This document shows, in pieces, positions 1 through 8,161 of a DNA stretch of 64,000 bases (position 1 is its first letter; each line of letters starts with the position of its first letter). Location of the stretch: assembly GCF_009720525.1 (NCBI RefSeq), contig NZ_CP043930.1:3752501-3816500 (forward strand). Reading direction: 5' to 3'. The DNA comes from Gimesia benthica. Lineage in GTDB: Bacteria; Planctomycetota; Planctomycetia; Planctomycetales; Planctomycetaceae. A model generated the notes under the pieces. The model did no database searches. It saw only the letters and a program-made list of their open reading frames with translations, and was not told the DNA's origin. Position numbers and translations under genes: made by a program.

Positions 1-274
1 CCTCGCGGAGTTCGAGGGTCAGGTTGCCAGCCGTATCAAATCGTCGGCGGAACACGCAGGTGCCATGCTGGAATTCATCTTCCTGAATCAGATTCCCATC
101 GCGATCGTGCCGGGTACAGTAACCATGCTGTCTCCCCTGGGCATCAAAGCGACCTCGCCAGACTTCACCGGTCGTCTGATCCACTTTCATGACCGGCGCA
201 TCCCCTTTTAAACCAGGTACCACTGCCACAGATAATACGGTCAGCAGTAGTACGAACAGGACGTTGAAGTTCAC
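1..274 (-). CDS. Small exported protein, C-terminus outside the window
   Basis: Partial gene read on the minus strand with a GTG start at 274; a GAGGAG ribosome binding site lies about 5 bases upstream of it. About 91 residues are visible. Residues 1-22 form a hydrophobic signal peptide or anchor (MNFNVLFVLLLTVLSVAVVPG). The rest is polar, with repeated short Gly/Asp turns (TGEVWRGRFDAQG, then RHDRDGNL, then FDTAGNL) that recall MORN-like or toxin-antitoxin 'YWK' beta-hairpin repeats. No catalytic motif is visible. The function is unknown and the family link is only a resemblance. It is transcribed away from the 756 gene. Confidence 0.55.
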   Translation of the reverse strand, partial: MNFNVLFVLLLTVLSVAVVPGLKGDAPVMKVDQTTGEVWRGRFDAQGRQHGYCTRHDRDGNLIQEDEFQHGTCVFRRRFDTAGNLTLELRE

Positions 275-755
275 GGAATGGCTCCTCTGGGCGCTCCTGT
301 ATCCCTGGCTTGACCATCAATGGGCGCACTGTCAGGCTGGATCGGGAGAGATCTACAGGTAAGGCAGGAAATCAGTTGACGCTGGTTTCAAATGAACCAG
401 CTGGAGCGCGGGGTGACTTTGGTGGGTGCTGCTTTTTTTCATAAAGCAGTGGAATAATCGCAGAAATCGGAGAGACGTCAATCGTCTCTCCGGAGATTGG
501 GCGGCTTTTTTGTAAAAATGTTAAGAAATTCGAATTATCTGTCTACAATTCATAAGCTGGTCAGAGTCATTGCCGTTTCCGAGCTCGAAAAGACCGACTT
601 GGACAGTGACATAGTGTGCAGTTTTGGTGGGTTAATTTAGATGACCTTGGTCTCGTTTAAGCCATTGCTACCGGCCTGCACATAATGGGTGAGAACTTGC
701 AGACCTGATCAGTTTGACAGACATGTTTATTTGCCTTGAGACGAGACCCGCTATC
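275..755. other. 481-bp intergenic region with three hairpins
   Basis: This divergent gap holds promoters of both flanking genes. It also contains three successive inverted repeats: 381-387 with 395-401 (7 bp, GCTGGTT/AACCAGC), 429-435 with 443-449 (7 bp, CTGCTTT/AAAGCAG) and 468-477 with 483-492 (10 bp, CGGAGAGACG/CGTCTCTCCG, loop TCAAT). A run of six T follows at 506-511. No coding frame of convincing composition is seen. A small structured RNA on the plus strand is possible but unproven. Confidence 0.4.
468..511 (+). terminator. Candidate orphan terminator
   Basis: A perfect 10-bp stem with a 5-base loop (468-492) is followed 14 bases later by TTTTTT. The gap between stem and T run is longer than in classic intrinsic terminators. 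No plus-strand gene precedes it, so it would have to end an unrecognised transcript. Confidence 0.3.
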
Positions 756-2108
756 ATGAAATTCAGGACGACGACTATGAGACCGCTGCTGTTTGTTTTG
801 TTTGTATTGTCATTACCCCTCAGTCTGTCCGCGCAGGAAAAGTGGCCCGGTTTTCTGGGAGCGGGGGCTTCTCCCCTCAAGGCGGAGACCATTCCCACGC
901 AGTGGTCGGTGGAAAAGAATGTCGCCTGGAAAGCAGGGATCCCCGGCTATGGACAGTCGAGCCCGGTGATCTGGGGCGACCAGGTGTATGTCACTTCGGT
1001 CGAAGGGCCAGACAAGGAGCAGCTGCACGTCGTCTGTTATTCGCTGAAGTCCGGCAAACAGCTTTGGGATCACATTCAGCCTTCAACCTATCCCGAGAAG
1101 AACAGTGTCTACATCAGCCGGGCCGCACCGACACCCGTACTCGATAAGAACGGCATCTACGCTTACTTCGAAAGTGGCGACATCGTGGCCCTCTCGCATG
1201 CTGGCGAATTGAAGTGGGCGGCCTCGCTGACTAAACGTTACGGGGCACCCAAAAACAAGTTCGGTCTGTCCGCGTCACCCGTGCAGTGGCAGGATCGTGT
1301 GATTGTACTCATCGACGACGAAGGTCCGTCTTACATCACCGCGGTCAGCAAAGCGGATGGCAGTGAGCTCTGGAAGAACGATCGTAAGAGTCGCGTCAGC
1401 TGGAGTTCGCCGATGATCGTCCCAGTGGGTGAGGCACAGCAGGTGGTCTGCAGTTCTGCCGGTTCCATCGACGGCTACGATCCGAAGACAGGCAAACAGC
1501 TTTGGATCTACGACGAAGTGGGCGGCAATAACAAGACCAGCCCGATTCCCGCAGGCAACGGCGAATTCCTGATCGGCGCTTCACCGGGTCGGGAGGGCGA
1601 GAACAACGAACTGGCGAAAAAATCGAACGGTCTGTTTGTGGTCAAACAGCAGGGCGCTGCATGGGAGCCTCAATTCGCGTGGACCAATGCCAGCCCGACG
1701 CCCTCCTGGGGAACGCCCATCGTCTACCAGGGGAATGCCTACTGGGTGAACCGGGTCGGCGTAGTTTACTGTCTGAATGCCAGGACCGGAGAGTCGGTCT
1801 ATACCAGCCGGATTAAAGAGTCCTGCTGGGCGACGCCAGTCGGGATCGGCGATCGTGTCTACTTCTTCGGCAAGAACGGCGTGACGACCGTTTTGAAAGC
1901 GGGTAATGAATTCGAAGTCCTCGCCGAGAATGAACTCTGGACCGAAGACAATCCACCGGTCAACAACGTTCCCACCGCCGAGGAAACTTCAGCCGAACGC
2001 CGCCAGGGCGTTGCCATGTTCTCGCGACCAACTCTCTACGGTGCGGCGATTGTCAACGGCTACCTGGTTCTCAGAACCGGTAGTCAGCTGTATTGCATTA
2101 AGCCTTAG
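756..2108 (+). CDS. Exported PQQ-type beta-propeller protein
   Basis: A 450-residue protein of the BamB/PQQ-like WD40-style propeller class. I start it at the ATG at 756 because the earlier in-frame ATG at 714 adds a polar 14-residue stretch ahead of the signal peptide; an ATG at 777 is also possible. Residues about 8-26 are a signal peptide ending LSLSAQ. Blade signatures follow: YSLKSGKQLWD, KADGSELWKN, DPKTGKQLW and NARTGESVY. No PQQ-dehydrogenase active-site residues are evident, so a scaffold or binding role in the periplasm is more likely than catalysis. Paralogues lie at 5023 and 30225. It is a single-gene unit ended by the hairpins at 2139-2193. Confidence 0.85.
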   Translation: MKFRTTTMRPLLFVLFVLSLPLSLSAQEKWPGFLGAGASPLKAETIPTQWSVEKNVAWKAGIPGYGQSSPVIWGDQVYVTSVEGPDKEQLHVVCYSLKSGKQLWDHIQPSTYPEKNSVYISRAAPTPVLDKNGIYAYFESGDIVALSHAGELKWAASLTKRYGAPKNKFGLSASPVQWQDRVIVLIDDEGPSYITAVSKADGSELWKNDRKSRVSWSSPMIVPVGEAQQVVCSSAGSIDGYDPKTGKQLWIYDEVGGNNKTSPIPAGNGEFLIGASPGREGENNELAKKSNGLFVVKQQGAAWEPQFAWTNASPTPSWGTPIVYQGNAYWVNRVGVVYCLNARTGESVYTSRIKESCWATPVGIGDRVYFFGKNGVTTVLKAGNEFEVLAENELWTEDNPPVNNVPTAEETSAERRQGVAMFSRPTLYGAAIVNGYLVLRTGSQLYCIKP

Positions 2109-2138
2109 GCAGAAAAGCTGTTTCAGGAATAACAAAAA

Positions 2139-2193
2139 GGGGCAGGAACCGGTAACATTGGTCCCTGCCCCTGATCCATTTTATAAATGGATC
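2139..2193. terminator. Double hairpin between convergent genes
   Basis: The first hairpin pairs GGGGCAGG (2139-2146) with CCTGCCCC (2164-2171), extended by ACC/GGT inside. The second pairs GATCCATTT (2173-2181) with AAATGGATC (2185-2193). They lie between the stop of the propeller gene and the stop of the opposing rhodanese gene, so they plausibly terminate transcription in both directions. The first hairpin shares CAGGAACC with degraded elements near 33131 and 33881. Confidence 0.6.
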
Positions 2194-2203
2194 GTACGGT
2201 TGC

Positions 2204-2602
2204 CTATTTGGCTTTCTTAAAGCCGGCATCGATCAGGTCATCATAACCGGGCTCGAGTGGCCGTACGTCGTACCCGTGCTTCAAGAGAACATCAGCCGCT
2301 TTGCAGGATCGGAAACCGGCTGCACAATGCGTGTAGATAATGTGTTTCTTGGAAAGCTTCATATTCAATGCTTTGGGGGTGATTCCATTGCTCAGCGTAC
2401 TGAGAGGTAGAAAAGTCGCACCGGAGATGTGGCCGTTATCCCACTCAGATTTTTCGCGGACATCCACCAGGACGGCTTTTTTGTTGTTCAGATTCTTTTT
2501 GACCGTGTCCAGCGAATCTTCAGTGGGATCTGCCCCATTTCCAACACTCACCAACAATAAAGTGCAGGCCAGCGACAGTAAACACGACTTACAGAGATTC
2601 AT
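2204..2602 (-). CDS. Exported single-domain rhodanese (sulfurtransferase)
   Basis: A 132-residue protein. I start it at the ATG at 2602, which has AAGGAG about 11 bases upstream, instead of 2638. Residues 1-24 are a signal peptide (cleavage near GNGA). The rhodanese fold follows, with VLVDVREKSEWDNGHISGA typical of the CH2A region and an active-site loop C93-A-A-G-F-R-S in the expected CxxGxRS form. A second cysteine, C100, follows the loop directly. Rhodaneses move sulfane sulfur between thiols; this one should act in the periplasm. It lies 28 bases behind the ArsR gene and is probably co-transcribed with it, suggesting sulfur-responsive control. Confidence 0.88.
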   Translation of the reverse strand: MNLCKSCLLSLACTLLLVSVGNGADPTEDSLDTVKKNLNNKKAVLVDVREKSEWDNGHISGATFLPLSTLSNGITPKALNMKLSKKHIIYTHCAAGFRSCKAADVLLKHGYDVRPLEPGYDDLIDAGFKKAK

Positions 2603-2630
2603 CTTAAACAAACTCCTTCGAAATTGATGA

Positions 2631-2990
2631 TTAAACAAAAGGGATTTTCAGCCTCTGCCGGGCTCGTTCCCGGCGCTGTTTATCCGCCTTCAACTGGGCA
2701 GGCGAACGTTTGATAACGGGTTCTTCACGGCCGAGTAATTTCAGCATGTCCCCCACCAGCCTGGGGCGTGAAAGGTAGTAGCACCGCAGAGCTCCTTCCT
2801 GGGCAAAGTCCACGAGCTTCGCATTTCGCAACACGCACAGATGCTGTGAAAGGTTCGCCTGTCGCACAGGCAATAACTCTTCCATGTCGGTGACGCACTT
2901 AGGGCCGGCCAGCAGTTCCTGCAGAATCGAGAGCCGGGTGGGATGCGAAAACGCCTTCAGTGTCTCCGCCGCAGTTTCCGTTTCCATCAT
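2631..2990 (-). CDS. ArsR/SmtB-family transcriptional repressor
   Basis: A 119-residue winged-helix protein. The N-terminal helix carries LKAFSHPTRLSILQEL, the usual ArsR signature, and the recognition helix is VRQANLSQHLCVLRNAKLV. Cysteines occur at positions 32 (where metal-binding ArsR proteins have the alpha-3 ligands), 52 and 70. There is no CxC pair, so arsenite or cadmium sensing in the classic manner is doubtful. Because it is followed by a rhodanese, a thiol or persulfide-sensing role like that of BigR/SqrR proteins is a reasonable inference. The upstream palindrome at 3018-3037 is a likely autoregulatory operator. ATGATG gives two neighbouring start choices. Confidence 0.88.
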   Translation of the reverse strand: MMETETAAETLKAFSHPTRLSILQELLAGPKCVTDMEELLPVRQANLSQHLCVLRNAKLVDFAQEGALRCYYLSRPRLVGDMLKLLGREEPVIKRSPAQLKADKQRRERARQRLKIPFV

Positions 2991-3017
2991 GAGTGATTCA
3001 GTTCAAATTGGTTATGG

Positions 3018-3037
3018 ATATTCGAATGTTCGAATAT
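3018..3037. promoter_or_regulatory. Putative ArsR operator palindrome
   Basis: ATATTCGAA and TTCGAATAT form a perfect 9-bp inverted repeat around a TG spacer. It starts 28 bases upstream of the ArsR start codon and is AT-rich and flanked by further AT sequence, as expected of a promoter overlapped by an ArsR dimer site. Binding is inferred. Confidence 0.65.
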
Positions 3038-3088
3038 TATAATATTGGATCTCAGACTGGACAACCTCCATTTTCCCTGTTTGTGGTT

Positions 3089-4240
3089 TCACTCACCAGC
3101 GGCGTCCCGTTTGCGTGCCTGGGCTGCTGCCCGGATGGCGGCGCGGTTGGCATACGTCAAGCGGACTTCTTTCAGGGTCTGTTTCTCAGACGAAGTTAAC
3201 GACTGAACTTCCAGCGTCACGGTCTTTTCTGGTGGATGTCCCATGCGGGTCATTAGTTCCACAAGGTCTTCCTCAAAGCGTTTCTGCCATTTCTCGCCGT
3301 AAGTCTCTTTGCTGAAGTCGATCATCTTTTCCGCGGGAATACCGTCCAGCGCAATCAGCCTGTACCACTGGTCGTTTACCTGGACCTCCGGCTGCGAGTC
3401 CTCCCAGCGGACCGCCGCGAAGGGGGAACGCTTCGGATAATCTTGACCGTTGCCAGAGTCCCCGTTCTTCGCCTGGTAGATAATGAAGAACACCAGCAGC
3501 ATGAGGGCGAGAAACAGCACCAGGCCGACAAACAACTGAACCGGCGAGGCGCACGGAGCCGGCGGAATCTTTCCCGGAAAGGGGAGGTTCGGCAGTGCGA
3601 TCTGCCCGTTGATGCCCTCGTCCGTGGTTTCCTGCTCAAGGCTGGCGCGCAGTTTCTGTAATTCTTCCCGCCGCGGGATGAGCTGTGTGCGTACAACGCG
3701 TTTATTCATCAGATAAACCGAGCCATATACGGCCAGCAGAAAGCCTTCCAGCAGCACAAAGAAAATGAGTGCATACAGCCAGCCTCCCCCTCGCGACTGC
3801 CAGGAGACCTGTGCGAAGAAAGCCGTGATGGAGAGCGTGGGCGGCAGCAGGTACCACCAGAAGATATTCTTGAGCAGCCAGATCTGTTGTTCCACTTCAG
3901 CCAGGGAACGCTGCACGCACTGTTGCAGTAATGGTTCCGTTGTCTGCTCAGACTCGGGCTGGTGACGTTTGCGGTAGAGCAGCATGAACCCGGCGATCCA
4001 CAGGAACACCGGCACACTCAGATACCATGTCCAGGGGAGATCCAGCATAAAGCCCATCACGAACCAGACAGGAATCATGATGACCGCGACCCCGACTTCA
4101 CCAAAATCGCGATAGGAAATCATCGTGTTGAACTGACGCTGATCGCGCTGCACTTCTTCACGGAGCAGGTCCGCGTCAATGACAACCCGCGTCTGCGCGG
4201 AGTGCGCCTGCCAGGCTTGCTGGAATTCATCAGGAGCCAT
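3089..4240 (-). CDS. Multi-pass membrane protein coupled to an ECF sigma factor
   Basis: A 383-residue protein starting at an ATG preceded by AAGGGGAAAGCG. The N-terminus (MAPDEFQQAWQAHSAQTRV) is soluble and helical, as in the cytosolic domain of planctomycete membrane-bound anti-sigma factors. Hydrophobic segments lie near residues 52-90 (two), 125-145, 155-178 and 240-260. The C-terminal part from about residue 270 is a soluble domain. It overlaps the sigma gene by 11 bases, which implies translational coupling. Regulation of that sigma factor is the best guess. No zinc anti-sigma motif (HxxxCxxC) is visible. Confidence 0.65.
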   Translation of the reverse strand: MAPDEFQQAWQAHSAQTRVVIDADLLREEVQRDQRQFNTMISYRDFGEVGVAVIMIPVWFVMGFMLDLPWTWYLSVPVFLWIAGFMLLYRKRHQPESEQTTEPLLQQCVQRSLAEVEQQIWLLKNIFWWYLLPPTLSITAFFAQVSWQSRGGGWLYALIFFVLLEGFLLAVYGSVYLMNKRVVRTQLIPRREELQKLRASLEQETTDEGINGQIALPNLPFPGKIPPAPCASPVQLFVGLVLFLALMLLVFFIIYQAKNGDSGNGQDYPKRSPFAAVRWEDSQPEVQVNDQWYRLIALDGIPAEKMIDFSKETYGEKWQKRFEEDLVELMTRMGHPPEKTVTLEVQSLTSSEKQTLKEVRLTYANRAAIRAAAQARKRDAAGE

Positions 4241-4754
4241 CGCTTTCCCCTTTCATCAGTTCGTTCAATGCCTGCCTGGCCCGATTCAGTTTCACGCCAA
4301 CATAGTTTTCGGAAATCCCCAAGACGTCGGCCATCTCGCGATAACTCAACTCTTCCAGATAAAGCAGTACCAGGGCGGCATCGGTTTTCGGCAACTGGTG
4401 AATTGCCTGATAGAGCTGTTCGACCAGATCGCGCTGCTGTGCCGTGGCGGCGCTGTCGGCCTCTTCGGCGGTCAGCATCTGCACTTCCAGTAACGGTTTC
4501 TGTCGGACCCGCCAGGGTGCTTCCTTTCTGCGCCAGTTCATCGCCGTGTGTAATGCCACGCGATAGAACCAGGTGGCCGGGCTCGACTTCTGTTCGAACT
4601 GCGGCAGTGACTTCCAAGCCTGAAGCAATATTTCCTGGGCCAGATCCTGAGTCTCTTCCGTCGTCAGGGTGTAGGCGCGTGCCACTTTCCAGACTGACGC
4701 ACCATGCGCGTCGAGCCAGTCCGTAAACAGCGATTCCTGTGATTGGTCTTGCAC
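4230..4754 (-). CDS. ECF-type RNA polymerase sigma factor
   Basis: A 174-residue sigma-70 family protein. The GTG at 4754 is preferred because AAGGGG lies 7-8 bases upstream; a GTG at 4772 would place that site inside the coding region. Region 2 spans about residues 12-75 (TTEETQDLAQEILLQAWKSL, then SPATWFYRVALHTAMNWRR). Region 4 spans about 110-165, with the helix-turn-helix LSYREMADVLGISENYVGVK. Region 3 is absent, as in ECF sigma factors. It overlaps the next gene, a membrane protein that probably restrains it. The target promoter is not identifiable here. Confidence 0.93.
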   Translation of the reverse strand: MQDQSQESLFTDWLDAHGASVWKVARAYTLTTEETQDLAQEILLQAWKSLPQFEQKSSPATWFYRVALHTAMNWRRKEAPWRVRQKPLLEVQMLTAEEADSAATAQQRDLVEQLYQAIHQLPKTDAALVLLYLEELSYREMADVLGISENYVGVKLNRARQALNELMKGESDGS

Positions 4755-5022
4755 GCGAACACCCCTTTCCACAGGTATTAGTACCCGCTGCGGACGCCGA
4801 CTTACAGAAAAAAGGTGTCGTATGCAGATTTCTCAGAAAATAATCGATCGTTCAGCTCGGTAACAATCGATCTGGTTTCTATTCGCACCCATAAAACGTT
4901 ACAGAAAAATTCATGAATCGGGACCTGTAAACCCTGCTGCCGTCTACATAGAATTGACGCTAAGCGTTCCTCTCGAGAAGCGACTCAATTCCACCAGCGA
5001 AAGACCAGGAAACGAATAGATT

Positions 5023-6354
5023 ATGCTACGTTTGAAACGTCCTTTGTGGACAGCCACGTTATTGACGACCACCTTGCTAATCATCTCCGCCTCCACGCAC
5101 GCCGCCGACTGGCCGCAGTGGCAGGGACCCAACCGCGACTCCATTTCCGCCGAGACCGGACTCCGCTCCACGTTCCCCGAAGACTTCAAGCCTGTGTGGT
5201 CCTTTAAGGACTGTGGCATCGGTTACTCCGCTCCTGCTGTAGTCGATAACATTGCCTACCTCCTGGGTGCCGACAAACAGGAGAACGGTGACTACGTCGA
5301 ATTTGTGCTGGCACTGGATCCCAGCGGCAAGCAACTCTGGAAACAGGAAGTCGCCCATTACAAGGAAGGCATCATGCTGACCAAATGGGGTCACGGTCCG
5401 CGGAGTACGCCCTCCATCGCCGATGGCCGCCTGTTTGGACTCGGCGCCAACGGCGATCTGTTCGCCCTGGATCAGAAAACCGGCAAACTGCTCTGGAAAG
5501 CGAATCTCCGTGAAACCTACGGCAGCATGCTCAGTGGCGCGCGGGGCAAACCTGAGAATACCTGGGGGTACTGTGAGTCTCCCCTGGTGGACGGCAACCA
5601 TGTCATCTGCACACCCGGCGGTGAGCAGGGCGCGGTCGTTGCCCTCGAAGCGGCGACCGGCAATCTGGTCTGGCAGTCCAAAGAACTGACCGACCCCTGT
5701 AGTTACTCCTCGACCGTGATCGCTGACTTTGGTGGTGTGAAACAATACGTCGTGCTGACCGCCAAACAGCTGGCGAGTGTTCGCGCTTCTGATGGCAAAC
5801 TGCTCTGGACGGCGGAAGTACCCGTGAATGAAGTTGCCGTGATTCCCACGCCCATCGTGACCGGGAACCGGGTCTACACGACCTGCGATTACGACGCCGG
5901 CTGCGGACTCGTCGAAGTCAACAAAGAAGGCGATCAGTTTACGGCCAAGGTGCTCTACAAAAACAAGACTATGAGCAACCACCACGGCGGCGTTGTGCTG
6001 ATCGACGGCAAGATATACGGCTGGACCGGTAAAACCACTTCACGTGGCCGCTGGGTTTGTCAGGATCTGGAAACAGGAGAAAGCGTCTGGATGGAAGGCC
6101 GCGCCGCTCCCGCGGGTGCCGTGATGGCCGCGGCTGGGCACCTCTATTGTTTTACGCAGGACGACGGCGTACTGGTCTGCATTGAAGCCACCCCGAAAGG
6201 ATTCAAAGAAACGGGCCGCTTCACGATTCCGGAACGCACAGAAAAACAGAGCATCCTCGGGAAAGTCTGGGCCCGGCCCGTGATCTCCAACGGACGGCTC
6301 TATCTCCGAGATCAGGATCTGCTGTTCTGCTATGATATCAAACAGGACACCTGA
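5023..6354 (+). CDS. Exported PQQ-type beta-propeller protein
   Basis: A 443-residue protein with a signal peptide at residues 1-28 (ending STHAA). The mature part begins DWPQWQGPNRDSIS, the usual opening of planctomycete PQQ propellers. Blade signatures include LDPSGKQLWKQ, LDQKTGKLLWKAN, LEAATGNLVWQSK, ASDGKLLWTAEV and DLETGESVWMEG. AGGAAA lies 11-12 bases before the start. It is a monocistronic unit with a strong terminator at 6384. The likely role is periplasmic binding or scaffolding; no redox cofactor ligands could be confirmed. Confidence 0.87.
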   Translation: MLRLKRPLWTATLLTTTLLIISASTHAADWPQWQGPNRDSISAETGLRSTFPEDFKPVWSFKDCGIGYSAPAVVDNIAYLLGADKQENGDYVEFVLALDPSGKQLWKQEVAHYKEGIMLTKWGHGPRSTPSIADGRLFGLGANGDLFALDQKTGKLLWKANLRETYGSMLSGARGKPENTWGYCESPLVDGNHVICTPGGEQGAVVALEAATGNLVWQSKELTDPCSYSSTVIADFGGVKQYVVLTAKQLASVRASDGKLLWTAEVPVNEVAVIPTPIVTGNRVYTTCDYDAGCGLVEVNKEGDQFTAKVLYKNKTMSNHHGGVVLIDGKIYGWTGKTTSRGRWVCQDLETGESVWMEGRAAPAGAVMAAAGHLYCFTQDDGVLVCIEATPKGFKETGRFTIPERTEKQSILGKVWARPVISNGRLYLRDQDLLFCYDIKQDT

Positions 6355-6383
6355 TCTCTGTTGAAGCAGGAACGACGAAATTA

Positions 6384-6426
6384 AAAAGTGGTCAGCGCTT
6401 CATAAACAGACGCTGACCACTTTTCT
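6384..6426 (+). terminator. Rho-independent terminator
   Basis: AAAAGTGGTCAGCG (6384-6397) pairs perfectly with CGCTGACCACTTTT (6411-6424) around a 13-base loop, with a T-rich tail. It lies about 30 bases after the propeller stop codon. Confidence 0.85.
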
Positions 6427-6574
6427 TTGAAAGACGTCGCAAAAAAGTACTGGCCGACCTGCCTCGTTCGGTTTAAATTGAGGAGCTACATCATTTTTTA
6501 GACAAAATGGTGACAGCTAGTGACTCTAACAAGATGAAGTCACGGCTTTCTTTCTATCGGTTCCAAGAGATGAA

Positions 6575-7042
6575 ATGAAACAGTTCGCTCTCCCACCGAA
6601 ACGCAGACGCGTCCTGCTGGTCTGTCTGGCAGGTCTCTTACTGGCGGTGTGCGCGTATTGTTTTACCGGTGAGGAACCTCGTCCCCTGACAGCCGAGGAG
6701 CAACAGCTGGTGGGGGAATGGAGTGATGGCAATTCTGGGATCACGCGCGGTTTCCATGCAGATCGGACCATTTCCACGTCGAATCGTCAGTACGTCGGAC
6801 GCTGGCACATTGAGGACGGGAAATTAAAAGTCGTTGCCTGGGAACTGTTTGAACTGCCGCGTTCGCTCAGTCTTTCCAGCATCCGGTTATCGTGGAACAG
6901 TCTGCAGCGTCATTTTGAGGAGGAGAAATACTCCTGGCAGATTGATTTCCTGGACGACGGCCGAACGATGACGCTGAACCATCCCGTCGACGAGCAACAT
7001 CCGGACGGGAAATGGCTGTGGACGAAGCAGATGGACCGTTGA
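6575..7042 (+). CDS. Membrane-anchored protein of unknown function
   Basis: A 155-residue protein with a basic start (MKQFALPPKRRR) and a transmembrane or signal segment at about residues 12-31. A globular domain of about 110 residues follows, beginning LTAEEQQLVGEW. The pattern 'LVGEWS...HADRTIS...GRWHIEDGKLKV' resembles small lipocalin-like domains, in which a G-x-W strand opens the barrel and later strands read G-x-W again. That is a resemblance only. No partner gene is evident; the kinase at 7133 follows on the same strand 90 bases later. Confidence 0.6.
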   Translation: MKQFALPPKRRRVLLVCLAGLLLAVCAYCFTGEEPRPLTAEEQQLVGEWSDGNSGITRGFHADRTISTSNRQYVGRWHIEDGKLKVVAWELFELPRSLSLSSIRLSWNSLQRHFEEEKYSWQIDFLDDGRTMTLNHPVDEQHPDGKWLWTKQMDR

Positions 7043-7132
7043 ATTTCTGATCCACTCTTCCAGAACCCGAGGCAGGCCCGTATAGTCGTGCTGCGTTTGG
7101 AAACTTTCCGGGGTTTATTTCAGGAGCCGTTC

Positions 7133-8161
7133 GTGGATCCCAATCATTTGCTGGTAGACGATTCGCTGCCTTATTATAACGCGCTGAGTCAGTGTATTGA
7201 TCACTGGGGACTGGTGCCTGAGAAGACAGAATTAGTCCGCGATGGGGTGAACCACATCTTTGCCACCGAGTTCGTTAACGGTGCACCGGTCATTATCCGG
7301 ATCAGTGATGGCAATCTCCGGGAACGGGGCGAAGTGCTGGGCGAACTGCTCTGGTTGGAGCATCTGATCTCTCATGGATGTACGGTTACGACGCCGATCC
7401 CTTCGCGTGGCGGGGAACTGCTGGAATCGATTGAAGTCGATGCAGGTACGATGCATGTCTGCTGCTTTGAGCGTTTCGGGGGCCGACAACTCGACCCGGC
7501 GACCGACGCCCAGTGGAATGAGGAACTCTTTCTCAAACTGGGACGGGAGATTGGTCGCATCCATCGGGCTTCGGATGAATTACAGCTCCCGGCCGACCAG
7601 GATCGTCTCTCGTGGCATGAAATCAGGCTCGGACAGTTTCCAGATCCGCTGCCCGACTATTTTCACCCCGAGGTCGTCGAAGCGATGCGCGGGTATTACG
7701 ATGACTGGCGGAGCCGCTCTACCCCTGCAGGACCCTATGGACTGGTGCACCGGGATCTGCATGCGGGAAATTTTCTGGTCGAGAACGGTGACGTGCAGAT
7801 CATCGATTTCGATCTGGGTTGTTACGGCTGGCGGACCATGGATTTAGCCGTCCTGCTCTTCATTTACTATTATTATCCCAGCCTCCGAGTGCCTGGCGCG
7901 ACGCCAGAGCTGGCCGGCCATGTGCTGGCCAAACTGGTAGAGGGCTACCGCGAGGAATTTACGCTCGACCGCGATCAGCTGGCAACGGTCGCCGACATGA
8001 TGATGTTGAATACGATCAACAACTATTTTCTCATGCTACCCGACCCGGAACACTGGCAGGCCGCGATGGGCAACCCGCGCATCACAGTCATGGAGAGCCT
8101 GACCTGGATCGAGCAGCTCTGGCTGGACAACCGGAAACTTCAGATCGAACTCGAGCTGTGA
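7133..8161 (+). CDS. RdoA/APH-family kinase-like phosphotransferase
   Basis: A 342-residue member of the aminoglycoside phosphotransferase fold, closest in layout to the stress-response kinase A (RdoA/YihE) and homoserine-kinase-II group. The GTG at 7133 is chosen because AGGAG sits 6 bases upstream; a GTG at 7088 would extend it by 15 residues. The catalytic loop is HRDLHAGNF (HxDxxxxN) and the metal-binding motif is IIDFDLG. An N-terminal lobe precedes these and a helical C-terminal lobe follows. RdoA phosphorylates proteins and opposes MazF-type toxicity in E. coli; the substrate here is unknown. Its stop codon directly abuts the stop of the opposing gene. Confidence 0.8.
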   Translation: MDPNHLLVDDSLPYYNALSQCIDHWGLVPEKTELVRDGVNHIFATEFVNGAPVIIRISDGNLRERGEVLGELLWLEHLISHGCTVTTPIPSRGGELLESIEVDAGTMHVCCFERFGGRQLDPATDAQWNEELFLKLGREIGRIHRASDELQLPADQDRLSWHEIRLGQFPDPLPDYFHPEVVEAMRGYYDDWRSRSTPAGPYGLVHRDLHAGNFLVENGDVQIIDFDLGCYGWRTMDLAVLLFIYYYYPSLRVPGATPELAGHVLAKLVEGYREEFTLDRDQLATVADMMMLNTINNYFLMLPDPEHWQAAMGNPRITVMESLTWIEQLWLDNRKLQIELEL

